DNA of 64,000 nt from Lycium barbarum (lineage: Eukaryota > Streptophyta > Magnoliopsida > Solanales > Solanaceae), in assembly GCF_019175385.1 (NCBI RefSeq), contig NC_083339.1, positions 49,404,282 through 49,468,281 on the forward strand. The letters are read 5' to 3'. Position numbers and translations under genes: made by a program. Below the pieces are notes generated by a model that was not told the DNA's origin, did not search any database, and saw nothing but the letters and a program-made list of their open reading frames with translations. Numbering within the stretch: position 1 is the stretch's first letter; each line of letters opens with the position of its first letter. Shown piece after piece: positions 24,563 to 34,929 of the stretch.

Positions 24563-25832
24563 ATGCCGCCAAAGAGAAAAGCCACAGCCGCCCAGAGAGG
24601 CAAGGCTACGACAGAGAGGCGGATGGTAAGGGAGCCTCCAACAAATATAGAAGAAGGTGAATCTCGTAATGGGGCTCCATCCAATACCTCTCACACTCCG
24701 CCTATTCTAGAAGAGCAAGAGGGGGCTTCAGCTCCGGCTCCTATGCCTACAGTTCCGCCACCGGGTGCTTCGGGTCAACAAATGACTGAAGCTATTTAGC
24801 TATTGACACAGTTTGTTGCTGCTCAGGCACAGTGGCAGAGTACGGGTCTAGGTGACAGGGCGACTAGTGCTAAGGCCCGTTATTTCATGAGTTTAAATCC
24901 TCCAGAATTTTTCGAATCAATGTCGGATGAAGACCCACAAGGTTTTATTGATGAGATGCTGAGAACGTTGAGAATCATTCACGCCTCCCATACTGAATCT
25001 GTGGAGTTGGCATCTAATAGACTCCGGGATGTAACGGTCCTTTGGTATAATAACTGGATAACTTCGAGAAAGGAAAACGCACCTCTCTCAGTTTGTCAAG
25101 AATTTTTGGAAGCCTTTCTTCGTCATCATTTGCCACCTGAGATTCGAAGGGCCCGTGCGGATAGATTTCTGAATCTAAAGCAAGGGAATATGAGTGCTCG
25201 GGAGTATAGCCTTCACTTTAATTCATTAGCCCGATATGCTCCCACTATGGTGGCCGATATGGGAGATAGAGCGCATAGTTTTGTGAGTGGCTTAGGGCCA
25301 CATTTGTTCAAAGATTGTTTGACAGCTTCATTGCAAGAGGGGATTGATATTTCCCGTATTCCGGCCCATGCCAAGAATTTAGAAGAGCAACAACATCCGC
25401 AAAAAGGTAAGCGCGATATAGATAGAGGGAAGAGTACGAGGGCCAGATCTGCTGGCGCTGGCAGCGACTATAGAGGGGGATCGAGGTAGTAATATTCTAG
25501 ACATTCAGGCCAGTCGGCGACTAGTGCACCCCCTCGGTTTGCAGGCAGGAGATTTGATCGCTCTATTCATTCAGGATAGTGTCAGAGCTCGAGAGCTTCG
25601 GGTTCTCAGTTGGGAGGTGATTATAGTCAGAGGAGACCACCGGTTCGGCGATGTAGTCAGTGTGGAAAGTTACATTCGGGTCCGTGTCACCAGGGTTCAT
25701 ATGCTTGTTATGTTTGTGGACAGACTGGGCACTGGATGCGTGATTGTCCCTCAAGGTATGGTAGAGGTGGGGTTCATCCCACAGGATCAGCAGCTGGTTC
25801 TTCCTCAACTGTGCGCCCGATAGGGCAGATTC
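24563..25832 (+). pseudogene. Internal2: gag with zinc knuckle, truncated at protease
   Basis: Start ATG at 24563 (MPPKRKATAAQRGKA); 24545 would add six residues. One frame runs to 25832 through the Gag core (about 24880-25330) and a basic linker to the zinc knuckle CYVCGQTGHWMRDC (about 25700-25750). It is interrupted by TAG at 24797, a TAG-TAA pair at 25487 and TAG near 25577; most of these are CAG in sister copies. It ends where another LTR begins at 25833; protease, RT and half of RNase H are missing. Gag would form the virus-like particle and bind the element's RNA. Not functional. Confidence 0.9.
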
Positions 25833-27005
25833 TGTTACACCTCGCAGTTCGAACGTTGAGTTCCATAGGTGTTAACTTCTAAATTGTGAACACTCAAGTG
25901 ATATGTGCCTAATTTATGGTTGTAAGGGTTTAAGATCATGTATGAGAAGTATCGAAAGGACTGGAGGGCAAGTGAATGAAGGAAATTAAGTTTGTCGGAC
26001 TTTGGAGAAAATATGAGGAGCAATTTTGGTCCGACTTGGCGAACGAATATCTCTTAGCATATGAAGTGTTCTAAGGTGAAACAAAATCCTAAAATGAAGT
26101 TCGTCGATTCTAGTTTCCAACGCAATAAACCGCTCGTCGATTGGACTTCGGAGTAGAGAATTATAGACGTTACAAGTTCAGCTGACAGAGTAGAAAGTCG
26201 TGCTACAGTGAACCCGACCGAATTTGACCCTTATAAAAAGGGTAAGAACCCCTTTTTTTCACCATATTTTTCTGGAAAATTCCAGAAATTGAAGAGAGAG
26301 AGTGAGGAAAACAAAAGGTGAGCAATTTTCAAGTATCGGAGTAGTGGTTTAGGTCCGGATAACGCATGGTTGTGATTCTAGTATTGTTTTGCGGTGGATT
26401 TTAGCGTGGATATTGAGGGTATTGCTGTCTTAACGAGAAAAGAGGTATGAATTTTTCTCTTTTGGTATTATTTAAGGTTTATTTATGGAGATAAAGTCTT
26501 TAAATAATTGTGTAGTAAGTTGGTTAGTTATGGAAGTTGGAAAACAGCGTGTGGTCTGTTTTATGGTACATATTGGTGATGGAAATGATGTTATTGATTT
26601 TGGTATTGTTGTTGTTGTTGTTGATTACTGAATTGAGATTCCGGGCTAGGCATATAAACAGGGGAGATGCTGCCCGAATTTTGGCAGATTCTAAAGGAGT
26701 TTGGTTTAAGGACTTGAGATAGGTATATGACGATAAGTCTAACGGTAGTATAATTTCTCTTGCATGTAGATTTTCAAGTTCGGGAGAATAAGCGTTAATT
26801 CGTAAGAGATCAATCAGGTATGTTAAGGTTAAACCTTTCTTTCAAAGGCATGATTCCTATGTTTTGATTCCATACATGACATCCATAATATTTTTACCCC
26901 TAGAAATGCCAGAAGTCTATAGTTTCTGAAAAATATTACGATGACTTCACTCCTAGAGATTTTCAAGCCTAAGTTTCTAGATGATTTCATGACGTGACTG
27001 AGCGT

Positions 27006-27185
27006 GCTATATAACATATGGCCTCAGCTTATATCTGAGTGTGCTATGGCCTCAGCTTACGTCTGAGTGTGCTATGGCCTCAACTTATATCTGAGTGTGC
27101 TATGGCCTCAGTTTATGTCTGAGTGTGCTATGGCCTCAGCTTATGTCTGAACGTGCTATATAACATATGGCCTCAGTTTATGTTA
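27006..27185 (+). repeat. 28-bp tandem repeat
   Basis: About six units built on GTGCTATGGCCTCAGCTTAT; the first and last also carry a TATAACATA insert. Confidence 0.9.
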
Positions 27186-27333
27186 TGGATCATTCAAATT
27201 GATACATGATAGTGGTGATGATTATGGTAGTGATGAAGGTCCTTATCATCTAAACGAACCCAACAAAGAAACGAACTCCAAAGACTCTATTCCTAGACAG
27301 TATAGGAGTATTCGTATCTTTGACCTCTTGAGT

Positions 27334-27682
27334 CCCGAAGGGGCATCCATAAGTTGTGCAATTTCATAATGTTGTCTAATTCCCGAAGGGGACATTCAAA
27401 GGGTTTTCTCTTTCCTATGCATTTTACATTTAAATTTTGGAGTCTCGAAGGAGACACATGAAAAGGGGAAGAAGTTCCCGTTTTGCATTAAATTGCTCCG
27501 AAGGGAGTCTTTTGATGGTTTTCAAAGATTTTCATGCATTTGCATATTTACATACATGCACGACATCATTTCATGGGGAAGGGAGAAGGGCTAAGGCGTT
27601 ATATACGCAAACCACCTGATCAGCTGGTACACGATGATTATGATGCCCGAAGGGGCCATAGTACTATTATGCCCGAAGGGGC
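27334..27682 (+). other. Six dispersed GAAG-loop hairpins
   Basis: CCC-GAAG-GGG (27334-27343), TCCC-GAAG-GGGA (27381-27392), GTCTC-GAAG-GAGAC (27442-27455), CTCC-GAAG-GGAG (27496-27507), GCCC-GAAG-GGGC (27645-27656 and 27671-27682). The stem bases differ but stay paired while the loop stays GAAG. Confidence 0.75.
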
Positions 27683-27704
27683 TGGGAGCAGGGTGAAGGC
27701 ATGC

Positions 27705-27706
<2 letters not shown>

Positions 27707-27756
<50 letters not shown>
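27707..27756. repeat. (TA)25 microsatellite
   Basis: Fifty bases of uninterrupted TA. Confidence 0.95.
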
Positions 27757-27762
<6 letters not shown>

Positions 27763-27888
27763 CTCATGTTGCATCAAAAGTTCATATGCACGTACATGTT
27801 TATCAGAGTTGGTTACAGGTACAGGCTGAGTCTGTTACTCTTTTATCATCCGAGTCGAGATATATTATTTCAGTTCTGCCTTACATAC

Positions 27889-27945
27889 TCGGTACATTGT
27901 TCGTACTGACCCTCTTTCCTCGGGAGCTGCGTTTCATGCCCGTAG
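27889..27945 (+). other. Three abutting hairpins, truncated LTR
   Basis: TCGGTAC/GTACTGA (27889-27909, one G-T pair); a weak second stem CCCTC/GGGAG with one mismatch; CTGCG/CGTAG (27927-27945, one G-T pair). Confidence 0.55.
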
Positions 27946-28290
27946 GTACAGGTGCTCAGATTGGTGATCCTACGGCTTAGGACTTCGGCTTAGCTGCTTG
28001 GAGAGCTCCATTATTCCGGAGCTTGGGTAATTTTGGTACAAATCCTTTTGACATAGGCCTTTTCATACTCTTAGAGGTCTGTAGACACATGTGGGTTGTA
28101 TATATATATATAGTTTGGTCAGCTATACAAATGTAGTTCCTTTTGGGATATTCCCGTGTATAGTGGCAGCCTTGTCGGCTTACATATTTTGTTATGTTTG
28201 GTTAACTGTGACTCCTCAGGAGACAGGTTCATAATGATATATGGCATTATGAGTTTACAGTATGCTTTAACAGATTTTCACATTGTCCTT

Positions 28291-30135
28291 AGTATCCGAC
28301 CCACGATCTTGAATTTGCCGCAGTTATTCATGCACTAAAGATGTGGAGACACTATTTGTATGGCGTTCATGTTGACATTTATAAAGATCACAAGAGTCTT
28401 CAATATATCTTCAACCAGAAGGAGTTAAACCTACGCCAGAGACGGTGGTTGGAATTACTGAAAGATTATGATGTAAGTATCTTATACCACCCCGGAAAGG
28501 CGAATGTAGTAGCCGATGCACTTAGACGTAAATCAATGGGAAGTCTATGTGAGGTACCTTCAGAGAAGAAAGAATTAAGTCATGAGGTGCACCAATTAGC
28601 GAGCCTTGGGGTTCGCCAAATTGATTCAGGCAATGCAGGAATTGGTATTCATAACCCAACCGTTTCATCCTTAGATATGGAGGTGAGAGAGCGCCAATAT
28701 GACGACCCTCAGTTGAGTCACTATAGAGATACCTTTTATGAAGAAGAGAAGTCGCCATTTGAAGTTTCTACAGATAGAGTTCTTAGATACCTAGACAGGT
28801 TATGTGTTCCAAATGTTGCGGGACTACGTCGTCAGATTCTAGAAGAAGCTCATTACTCTCGGTATTCTATTCACCCAGGGGCGAGAAAAATGTATCATGA
28901 TCTTAAGCTAATATATTTGTGGGATGGAATGAAGAAAGACATAGCGGAATATGTCACCTAATGTCCAAATTGCCAACAAGTGAAGATCGAGCATCAAAAG
29001 CCAGGAGGATTGTTACAAGCTATGGAAATTCCAACTTGGAAGTAGGAAATGATTAACATGGATTTCATTATAGGGTTACCTCGTTCCCGAAGCAAGTATG
29101 ACTCCATATGGGTGATCGTGAACAGACTCACGAAATTAGCCCATTTTCTCCTAGTCAGAATCATATATTCGGCAGGAGACTATGCAAGGTTGTATCTTAA
29201 AGAGATTGTGCAACTTCATGGCGTCCTGGTGTCCATTATTACTGACAGAGGAGCACAATTTACAGCCAAATTCTGGAAGTCTTTCTAAGAAGGATTGGGT
29301 ACTCAAGTAAGGCTTAGCACAGCGTTTCATCCACAAACCGATGGGCAAGCCGAACGCACTATTCAGACCTTAGAAGATATGTTTCGGGCATGTGTGCTAG
29401 ATTTCGATGGCAGTTGGGATGACCACTTACCTCTCATTGAGTTCGCATACAACAACAGCTATCATTCTAGTATGCAAATGGCCCCGTATGAAGCCTTATA
29501 TGGAAGAAAGTATAGGTCCCCAATTGGGTGGTTTGAAGTGGGAGAGGTACAGCTAATAGGCCCTGAGTTGATTCAACAAGCGGTGGAAAAGGTCTAGGCT
29601 ATCCGAGACCGAATATTGACAGCCCAAAGCCGTCAAAAAAATTATATGCGGACAGCCACTGACGAGACTTAGAATAAAAAGTTGATGATTGGGTATTCTT
29701 AAGGTATCACCACTGAAAGGCGTGATGAGATTTGGTAAGAAGAGAAAGTTAAGTCCTCGATACATTGGGCCTTATAAGATTGTCCGCAAGATAGGGCATG
29801 TAGCTTATGAACTGGACCTGCCTCCGGAACTCGAATTAGTCCATCCAGTTTTTCACATATCAATGCTCCGTAAGTGCATCGGAGATCCTACTAGAATTGT
29901 GCCGGTAGCGGATATTCAAGTTACAAAAGAGTTGTCTTATGAAGAGGTGCCTGTTACTATACTAGATAGGCAAGTACGGAGGCTTAGAACTAAAAAGGTA
30001 GCCTCAGTTAAGGTCTTGTGGCGGAATAATAATCGAGAGGAAGTGACTTAGGAAGTGGAAGAAAACATGAAGTCCTAGTACCCGCACTTATTTCAACCCC
30101 CGGGAGAGATCCAAAATGAAACATTAACATTATGA
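28291..30135 (+). pseudogene. Internal2: end of RNase H, integrase, chromodomain (broken)
   Basis: Begins inside RNase H (28341-28961 is open and includes the VVADAL motif), then the integrase zinc-binding region [10 protein letters not shown] (about 28850). Its second Cys pair lies past a TAA stop at 28959. The integrase core is in 29049-29288 and 29295-29597 ([22 protein letters not shown]), with a TAG near 29043 and a TAA near 29286. A TAG near 29595 and frameshifts follow. The C-terminal part 29689-30051 ends in a TAG (30049-30051) at the chromodomain tryptophan codon, exactly as in internal1. The former frame would end at 30133-30135. Confidence 0.9.
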
Positions 30136-30300
30136 GGTATGTATGCTTTCTTTTTATGCTTTTGGTCGTGTGTGGCCATAGTTCCGTACAATTGTGTCGT
30201 AGCCCTGTGAGGCAATGTTGTTATGGGCAGTTGTGACAGGATGGTAGCGCCATATTACTAGGGAAGCTCTAGCAAAATTTTGTAGGATTCTCGAGAACAT

Positions 30301-30337
30301 AACATTCGAGAAAGAATGTTTTTAAAGGGGGGAAGAA
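30301..30337 (+). other. Stem-loop plus polypurine tract before LTR3
   Basis: AACATTCG and AGAATGTT (one mismatch against the usual CGAATGTT) around a four-base loop, then a G-rich polypurine tract. Confidence 0.65.
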
Positions 30338-30751
30338 TGTTACACCTCTCGTTTTCATGGTTGGAAAAACTTATGGCTCCCTAGTTGAGTATGCTCTGTA
30401 ATGGAGATTTATACACGAGCATTGGGATGATAAGTATCATACCCCGTGTATGGAGGTACTCGCAGGTATTCCAGGTATATTACAGGATTAGAAGTTGAAC
30501 GGATTGAACCTACGAAAGCTGAGCAGATTCAGGGAAATCTGCAGACACTAGACATTATCGACGGACCATCGACCATGTCGGGCAGGCCACCAATATGAAC
30601 TTTCGTTATGTTCTGAGAATTTTAATCTACAGAAACCGATCGAGTCGACACGTCGACAGGCCATCGATCGCCACGTCAAAATGGCTCTGCAACTTCTGAT
30701 CTGCAGAAGCTGGTCGATGGACCGTCGACCCGCTCATTGAATGTTGTAAAG
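30338..30751 (+). mobile_element. LTR3, left piece
   Basis: Starts TGTTACACCTCTCG. It keeps the 7-bp hairpin (30523-30542) and part of the palindrome cluster, then jumps from a CGCTCATTGA word to ATGTTGTAAAG, missing about 460 bases that include the TATA region in LTR1. Its last five bases TAAAG are the target duplication of element 3. Confidence 0.92.
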
Positions 30752-31044
30752 TGTTACACCTCGGAAAATCTTCCGTTGGTACGCAAGTGAATGAACTAGT
30801 GATGAGTACGAGTGTATGATGTTCCCATGTGTAAGAAATGACGTTTGATGACCCTACGCGAGATTTCAAAGGCATCCGATGTAAGACGAGAAAGTTGGCT
30901 AAGATAAGGCAAGGTATGAGATGAGCAATGTATGTAAATGGACGTCGTTGTGTGTTATGGCCATGGATGTGGATGATTAGAATGAAGAGTCTAGAAATAT
31001 GGAGAGTTGCAGATTTGCATTTTGGCCAGTTGCACGTAAAATAA

Positions 31045-31310
31045 AATACGGACCGTAAAGTGGTATACGGCCCGTAAACTGCCATGTCGTATTTTGTCTT
31101 CCAAAACTTCAACTTTCTGCCAAATGATCAAATGGTTAAATACGACCCAAAATACGGACCGTAAAGTGGTTTACGGCCCGTAAACTATGTCCGTAAATCA
31201 CCACGTCTCAGTCTGAGTTTCTGGTTCTGTTATGATTAAATACGACCACGAAGGACGGTCCGTAAATTGGAATACGGACCGTAAACCAAGTTTACGACCA
31301 CTGTGCTGTT
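31045..31310 (+). promoter_or_regulatory. Cluster of ACGG-N-CCGT palindromes in U3
   Basis: TACGGACCGTA and TTTACGG-C-CCGTAAA type inverted repeats recur about eight times, just before the AT-rich promoter region. The same cluster is in the 3' LTR (38880-39140). The placement matches the GTCGAC cluster in LTR1, but the sequence is unrelated. Confidence 0.55.
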
Positions 31311-32906
31311 CACTCCAGATCAGATTTTAAGTCATTAAATAAAAGGACCAAGGTTATTTCATTTCATTTCCACTTCACACCCCTTCTCTCTAAAACATAT
31401 CTCTACATATATTCCATAAGAATTCAAGGATATTTGGTGATCAACAACATAAATAAAGTGAATCAAGAGTAAGGAAACCCATTAAGGATCATTCAAGTCA
31501 AGGAATCTCATGGAGGAAAACTAGTGTTTTTGCTCAAGTGGAGTATTATCAACTAAAGCTTGTTCCTACAACATCTACGGTAAGATTCATGATATTTTCC
31601 ATGTTGTTCAAGGTAGTCGACAGTTAAAATGCTTGGACATTAGATGAGTATAGGAAAATGGGTCATAAATGATGAATAGTGACAATTTGAGAGATAGTTT
31701 GAATTGAACCATGATTCTTGTTGTGTTGTGATATAAATGTGTTATAAATAATGTTAAGATCATGAAAATGGGCATTTTATATGAATGGACGAAGTCGGGT
31801 GATATGACCATGAATATGGGTGAATGGGGAGCGAATTGAGAAATCTAGATAATGTGGTTAACGTAAATGATTAATGGCCATTGTTAGGGTATTGTGAATG
31901 TATTGTTGACGTTTGGGAGTTGAATTACGATATGGAGGAATGTTGTATAAATAAAGGAGATGAGGCAGGATTTTCCCTAGCTTTAGCCATGTGTGCTAGT
32001 TGTCGATTCTAACGATAGTATGACTTTAATGAAGGTATAAACGCAACCGTTGAAAGAGAACGTGCAAGTGGTAAATAGTCGAACGGAAAAGGTATGTAAG
32101 GTTAACCCTTCTTTCATAAGGCATGGTTCTTTGGCCAAACATCTAAATCCTCTATACGAGAATGTTGTCTTTCAAATGATTTGATTTTTCGAGCTTGTAA
32201 GCTCACGATTCTTGATGCGCTACGATTGTACTAAGTTCCTCGTATGACGAGTAGGCCTATTAAGGTAGATGAGATGAATGATGATAATAGTGATAATGAT
32301 ATCGATGACGATAATGATGACGATGATGATAATGATGTTAATAGTGATGATGCTTATGAGCTAGTATGTGTATGTATCTATGTATGACTATTATGGAACC
32401 CGAGCTTACGAGGCCGGGTATGGTATGTAAATAAGTATGTATACGATTATGAAATGCGCGCACACCTCCGCAGAGGGTACAGATAACCCTGACGCCTTGG
32501 TAGGGCCAGGTAGATGTAACCCTGAAGCCTTGGTAGGGCCAGGTATGAGTAACCTTGAGCCATGGTTGGCCAAGTATGTATGAAACACCGATCCTACGTG
32601 GTCGGGTATGCTATGTAAATGCTATGTATAGGATATGATTATGTATATGATATGAGTACGAATATGATATGACTATGTATATGAATGTGAATAAGGGCAT
32701 GTATACGAATACGAGCACAAATATGGAACGGGTACTATCATGGAATACGGATAACGATGTATGTACACAAATACGTATTAGCAATGGAAAGTTCCTATGA
32801 AAGGCAAGTAAGTGCATATGACGATGATATTGCCATCTCCCATTCTATGCTATTTCTTATGTTGCTACTTATGCTTCTATATTGATATTTATCATGCTTT
32901 ACATAC

Positions 32907-32964
32907 TCAGTACATTCTTCATACTGACGTCCTTTTATTTGTGGACGCTGCGTCATGCCCGCAG
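32907..32964 (+). other. Three abutting hairpins, element 3 5' LTR
   Basis: TCAGTAC/ATACTGA (32907-32927, one broken pair), CGTCC/GGACG (32928-32947), CTGCG/CGCAG with loop TCATGCC (32948-32964). Confidence 0.7.
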
Positions 32965-33620
32965 GTGCACAGGGAGACAGGCTTGATCCATAGCTTTATT
33001 CTTAGAGACTACATAACAGAGCTCCATTTCATTCGGAGCCATAGCTTTTGGGTACTTATTCTTTTGTGTACATAATTATGGGCATAGCGGGGTCCTATCC
33101 CGCTTATGTGATATGTTATACTCTTCTTAGAGGCTCGTAGACATGTGTATGTGGTTAGATGTGTTTGTCTTTGTCGACCTATATTTTATGTACCATTTTG
33201 TTGGCCTCGTCGGCCCATGTACATTGATGTGACATAGATGCCGATGATGATATAAAGGCATTGTTGTCCAAAGGGACCAGTATGATTGATGGATAGAAAT
33301 GTATATTTTACTATGTGGCTCACCTAGATGTAAGAATAAGTGTAAGTTAAGGGGCGCCTGGGTGGGCTAGAACCGCGTGCTCTTCGAGGCCCACTAGACG
33401 GGTCGTGACAAAAGTGGTATCAGAGCAGTTCAATCCTAGGGTGTGTCTACGAGCCGTGTCTAGTAGAGTCTTGGTTATGGGTGTGTTGCGCGCCACACTT
33501 ATAAACAAGAAGCTGCGGACATTATAGGAATGAATGACCTTCTTTCTTCGTAAGAATCGTGCGATAGAGCTATGCTGTAAGAAATTCTTGTTCCTTAATC
33601 GTGTGTTGTGTATTTCAGAA

Positions 33621-34929
33621 ATGCCTGTAAAGAGAAAGGCCACAGCAGCCCAAAAGGGCAAGACGGTGGCAGAAAAGCGGGCTGAAAGAGTACCGTCACC
33701 TGTAGTAGAGGAAAGTGAGTCCTAGAGTGCGGCTCAATCCCAGTCCTCCTATTCAGTGCCTATATTAGAGGAGCATGAGGGAGCCTCGGCCCCAGCTCCA
33801 GCACCTCCAGCGCCTCCACCGGATGCTTCGGGCAAAGATGTGAAAGAGGCCATTAATTTGCTGACTTAATTGGTTGTGGCCCAGACTCAGAGGCAAAGTT
33901 CAGGGCAAGGTGATAGGGCTGTTAGTGCAAGGGCCCGCGACTTTATTACTTTGAACCCTCCGGAATTCTTCGGGTCAAAGCCGGAGGAGGACCCTCAAGA
34001 TTTTATTGATGGTATGTTGAGGACGCTTCGATTGATACATGCTTCAGACACCGAATCGGTGGAGTTAGCGTCATATAGATTGAGAGATGTCTCGATCCAA
34101 TGCACCTCCCCCGGTATGGCAAGAGTTTTTTGATGCTTTTCTCTGACATTACATGCCTCCAGAAGTTCGGCGAGCTAGAGCCGATAAGTTCTTAAATTTG
34201 AGGCAAGGTAGCATGAGTGCTCTAGAGTATAGTCTCCGCTTCAATTCCGTGGCTAGGAATGCTTCGGCCATGGTAGCGGATATGGGTGACCGGGTACACC
34301 GATTTGTGAAAGGCCTAGGGCCACATTTGATGGATAGATGCTTAACTGCGTCCCTTCAGGACGGTATGGATATTGCGCGCATTCAGGCCCATGCTCAGAA
34401 CTTAGAAGAAAGCTTGCAACAGCAAAGAAGCGAACGCGAGCAAGATAGGGGCCATAGCAAGAGGGCCAGATCTTCAGGTCCGATGAGTGAGTTTAGAGGC
34501 AGGCACAGGCAGCAGATGTCCAGGCACTCAGGTTATTCTATGTCTAGCGTGCCTCCACGGTTTTCAGGCCAAACATTCGACAGATCTACTCATTCCGGGC
34601 CGAGTCAGAGTTATTCGGGGTCTCAGTTTAGAGATGATTCGGGTCAGGCAAAGCCACCCGTACTACGATGTTCCCAGTGTGGGACCTAACATTGGGGTCG
34701 ATGCCGATTGGGTTCAGATGTTTGCTATTCATGTGGTCGACTAGGCCATATCATGCGTGATTGCCCCTCAGTTCATGGTAGAGGTAGGACCCAGCCTTCA
34801 GGGTCGATAGCCGGATCTTCAGCATCTGTGCGCCCTATGGGCCCAGGTTCACATGCGCCCGTCAACCATGGTAGAGGTAGGGGAGAGCTCCCAGTTCCAG
34901 CGGTCCTCAGCACCGTGTTTATGCTTTGA
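33621..34929 (+). pseudogene. Element 3 gag (broken)
   Basis: ATG at 33621 (MPVKRKATAAQKGK). A TAG at 33723 and a TAA near 33866 interrupt the N-terminal linker. Gag core resumes at 33870 (LNPPEFFGSKPEEDPQ). A deletion near 34100 removes the segment around the conserved WW-type stretch and shifts the frame, with stops near 34131 and 34147. The C-terminal half (34153-34689) is open. A TAA at 34687 splits the zinc knuckle, which resumes as CYSCGRLGHIMRDC (about 34723-34765). It ends in a TGA near 34927. Confidence 0.9.

Larger units (their letters stand above)
25833..28290 (+). mobile_element. Truncated LTR of another gypsy family
   Basis: Starts TGTTACACCTCGCAG and has a TATA-like TATAAAAA near 26232. 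It carries a 28-bp repeat array (27006-27185), six GAAG-loop hairpins (27334-27682), a (TA)25 run and the three-hairpin block (27889-27945). It breaks off near 28290, directly joined to RNase H sequence, without a CA end or a second copy of the flank GATTC. The terminal part of the LTR and about 2 kb of neighbouring pol have been lost in one or more deletions. Confidence 0.85.
30752..33410 (+). mobile_element. Element 3, 5' LTR
   Basis: Starts TGTTACACCTCGG, ends ..GTCGTGACA. Contains CCGTAAA-type palindromes at 31045-31310, an AT-rich TATA-like stretch near 31336, a GAT-rich run at 32270-32355, an imperfect 33-36-bp repeat at 32470-32580 (CCTTGGTAGGGCCAGGTA) and the hairpin block at 32907-32964. 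Confidence 0.95.
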
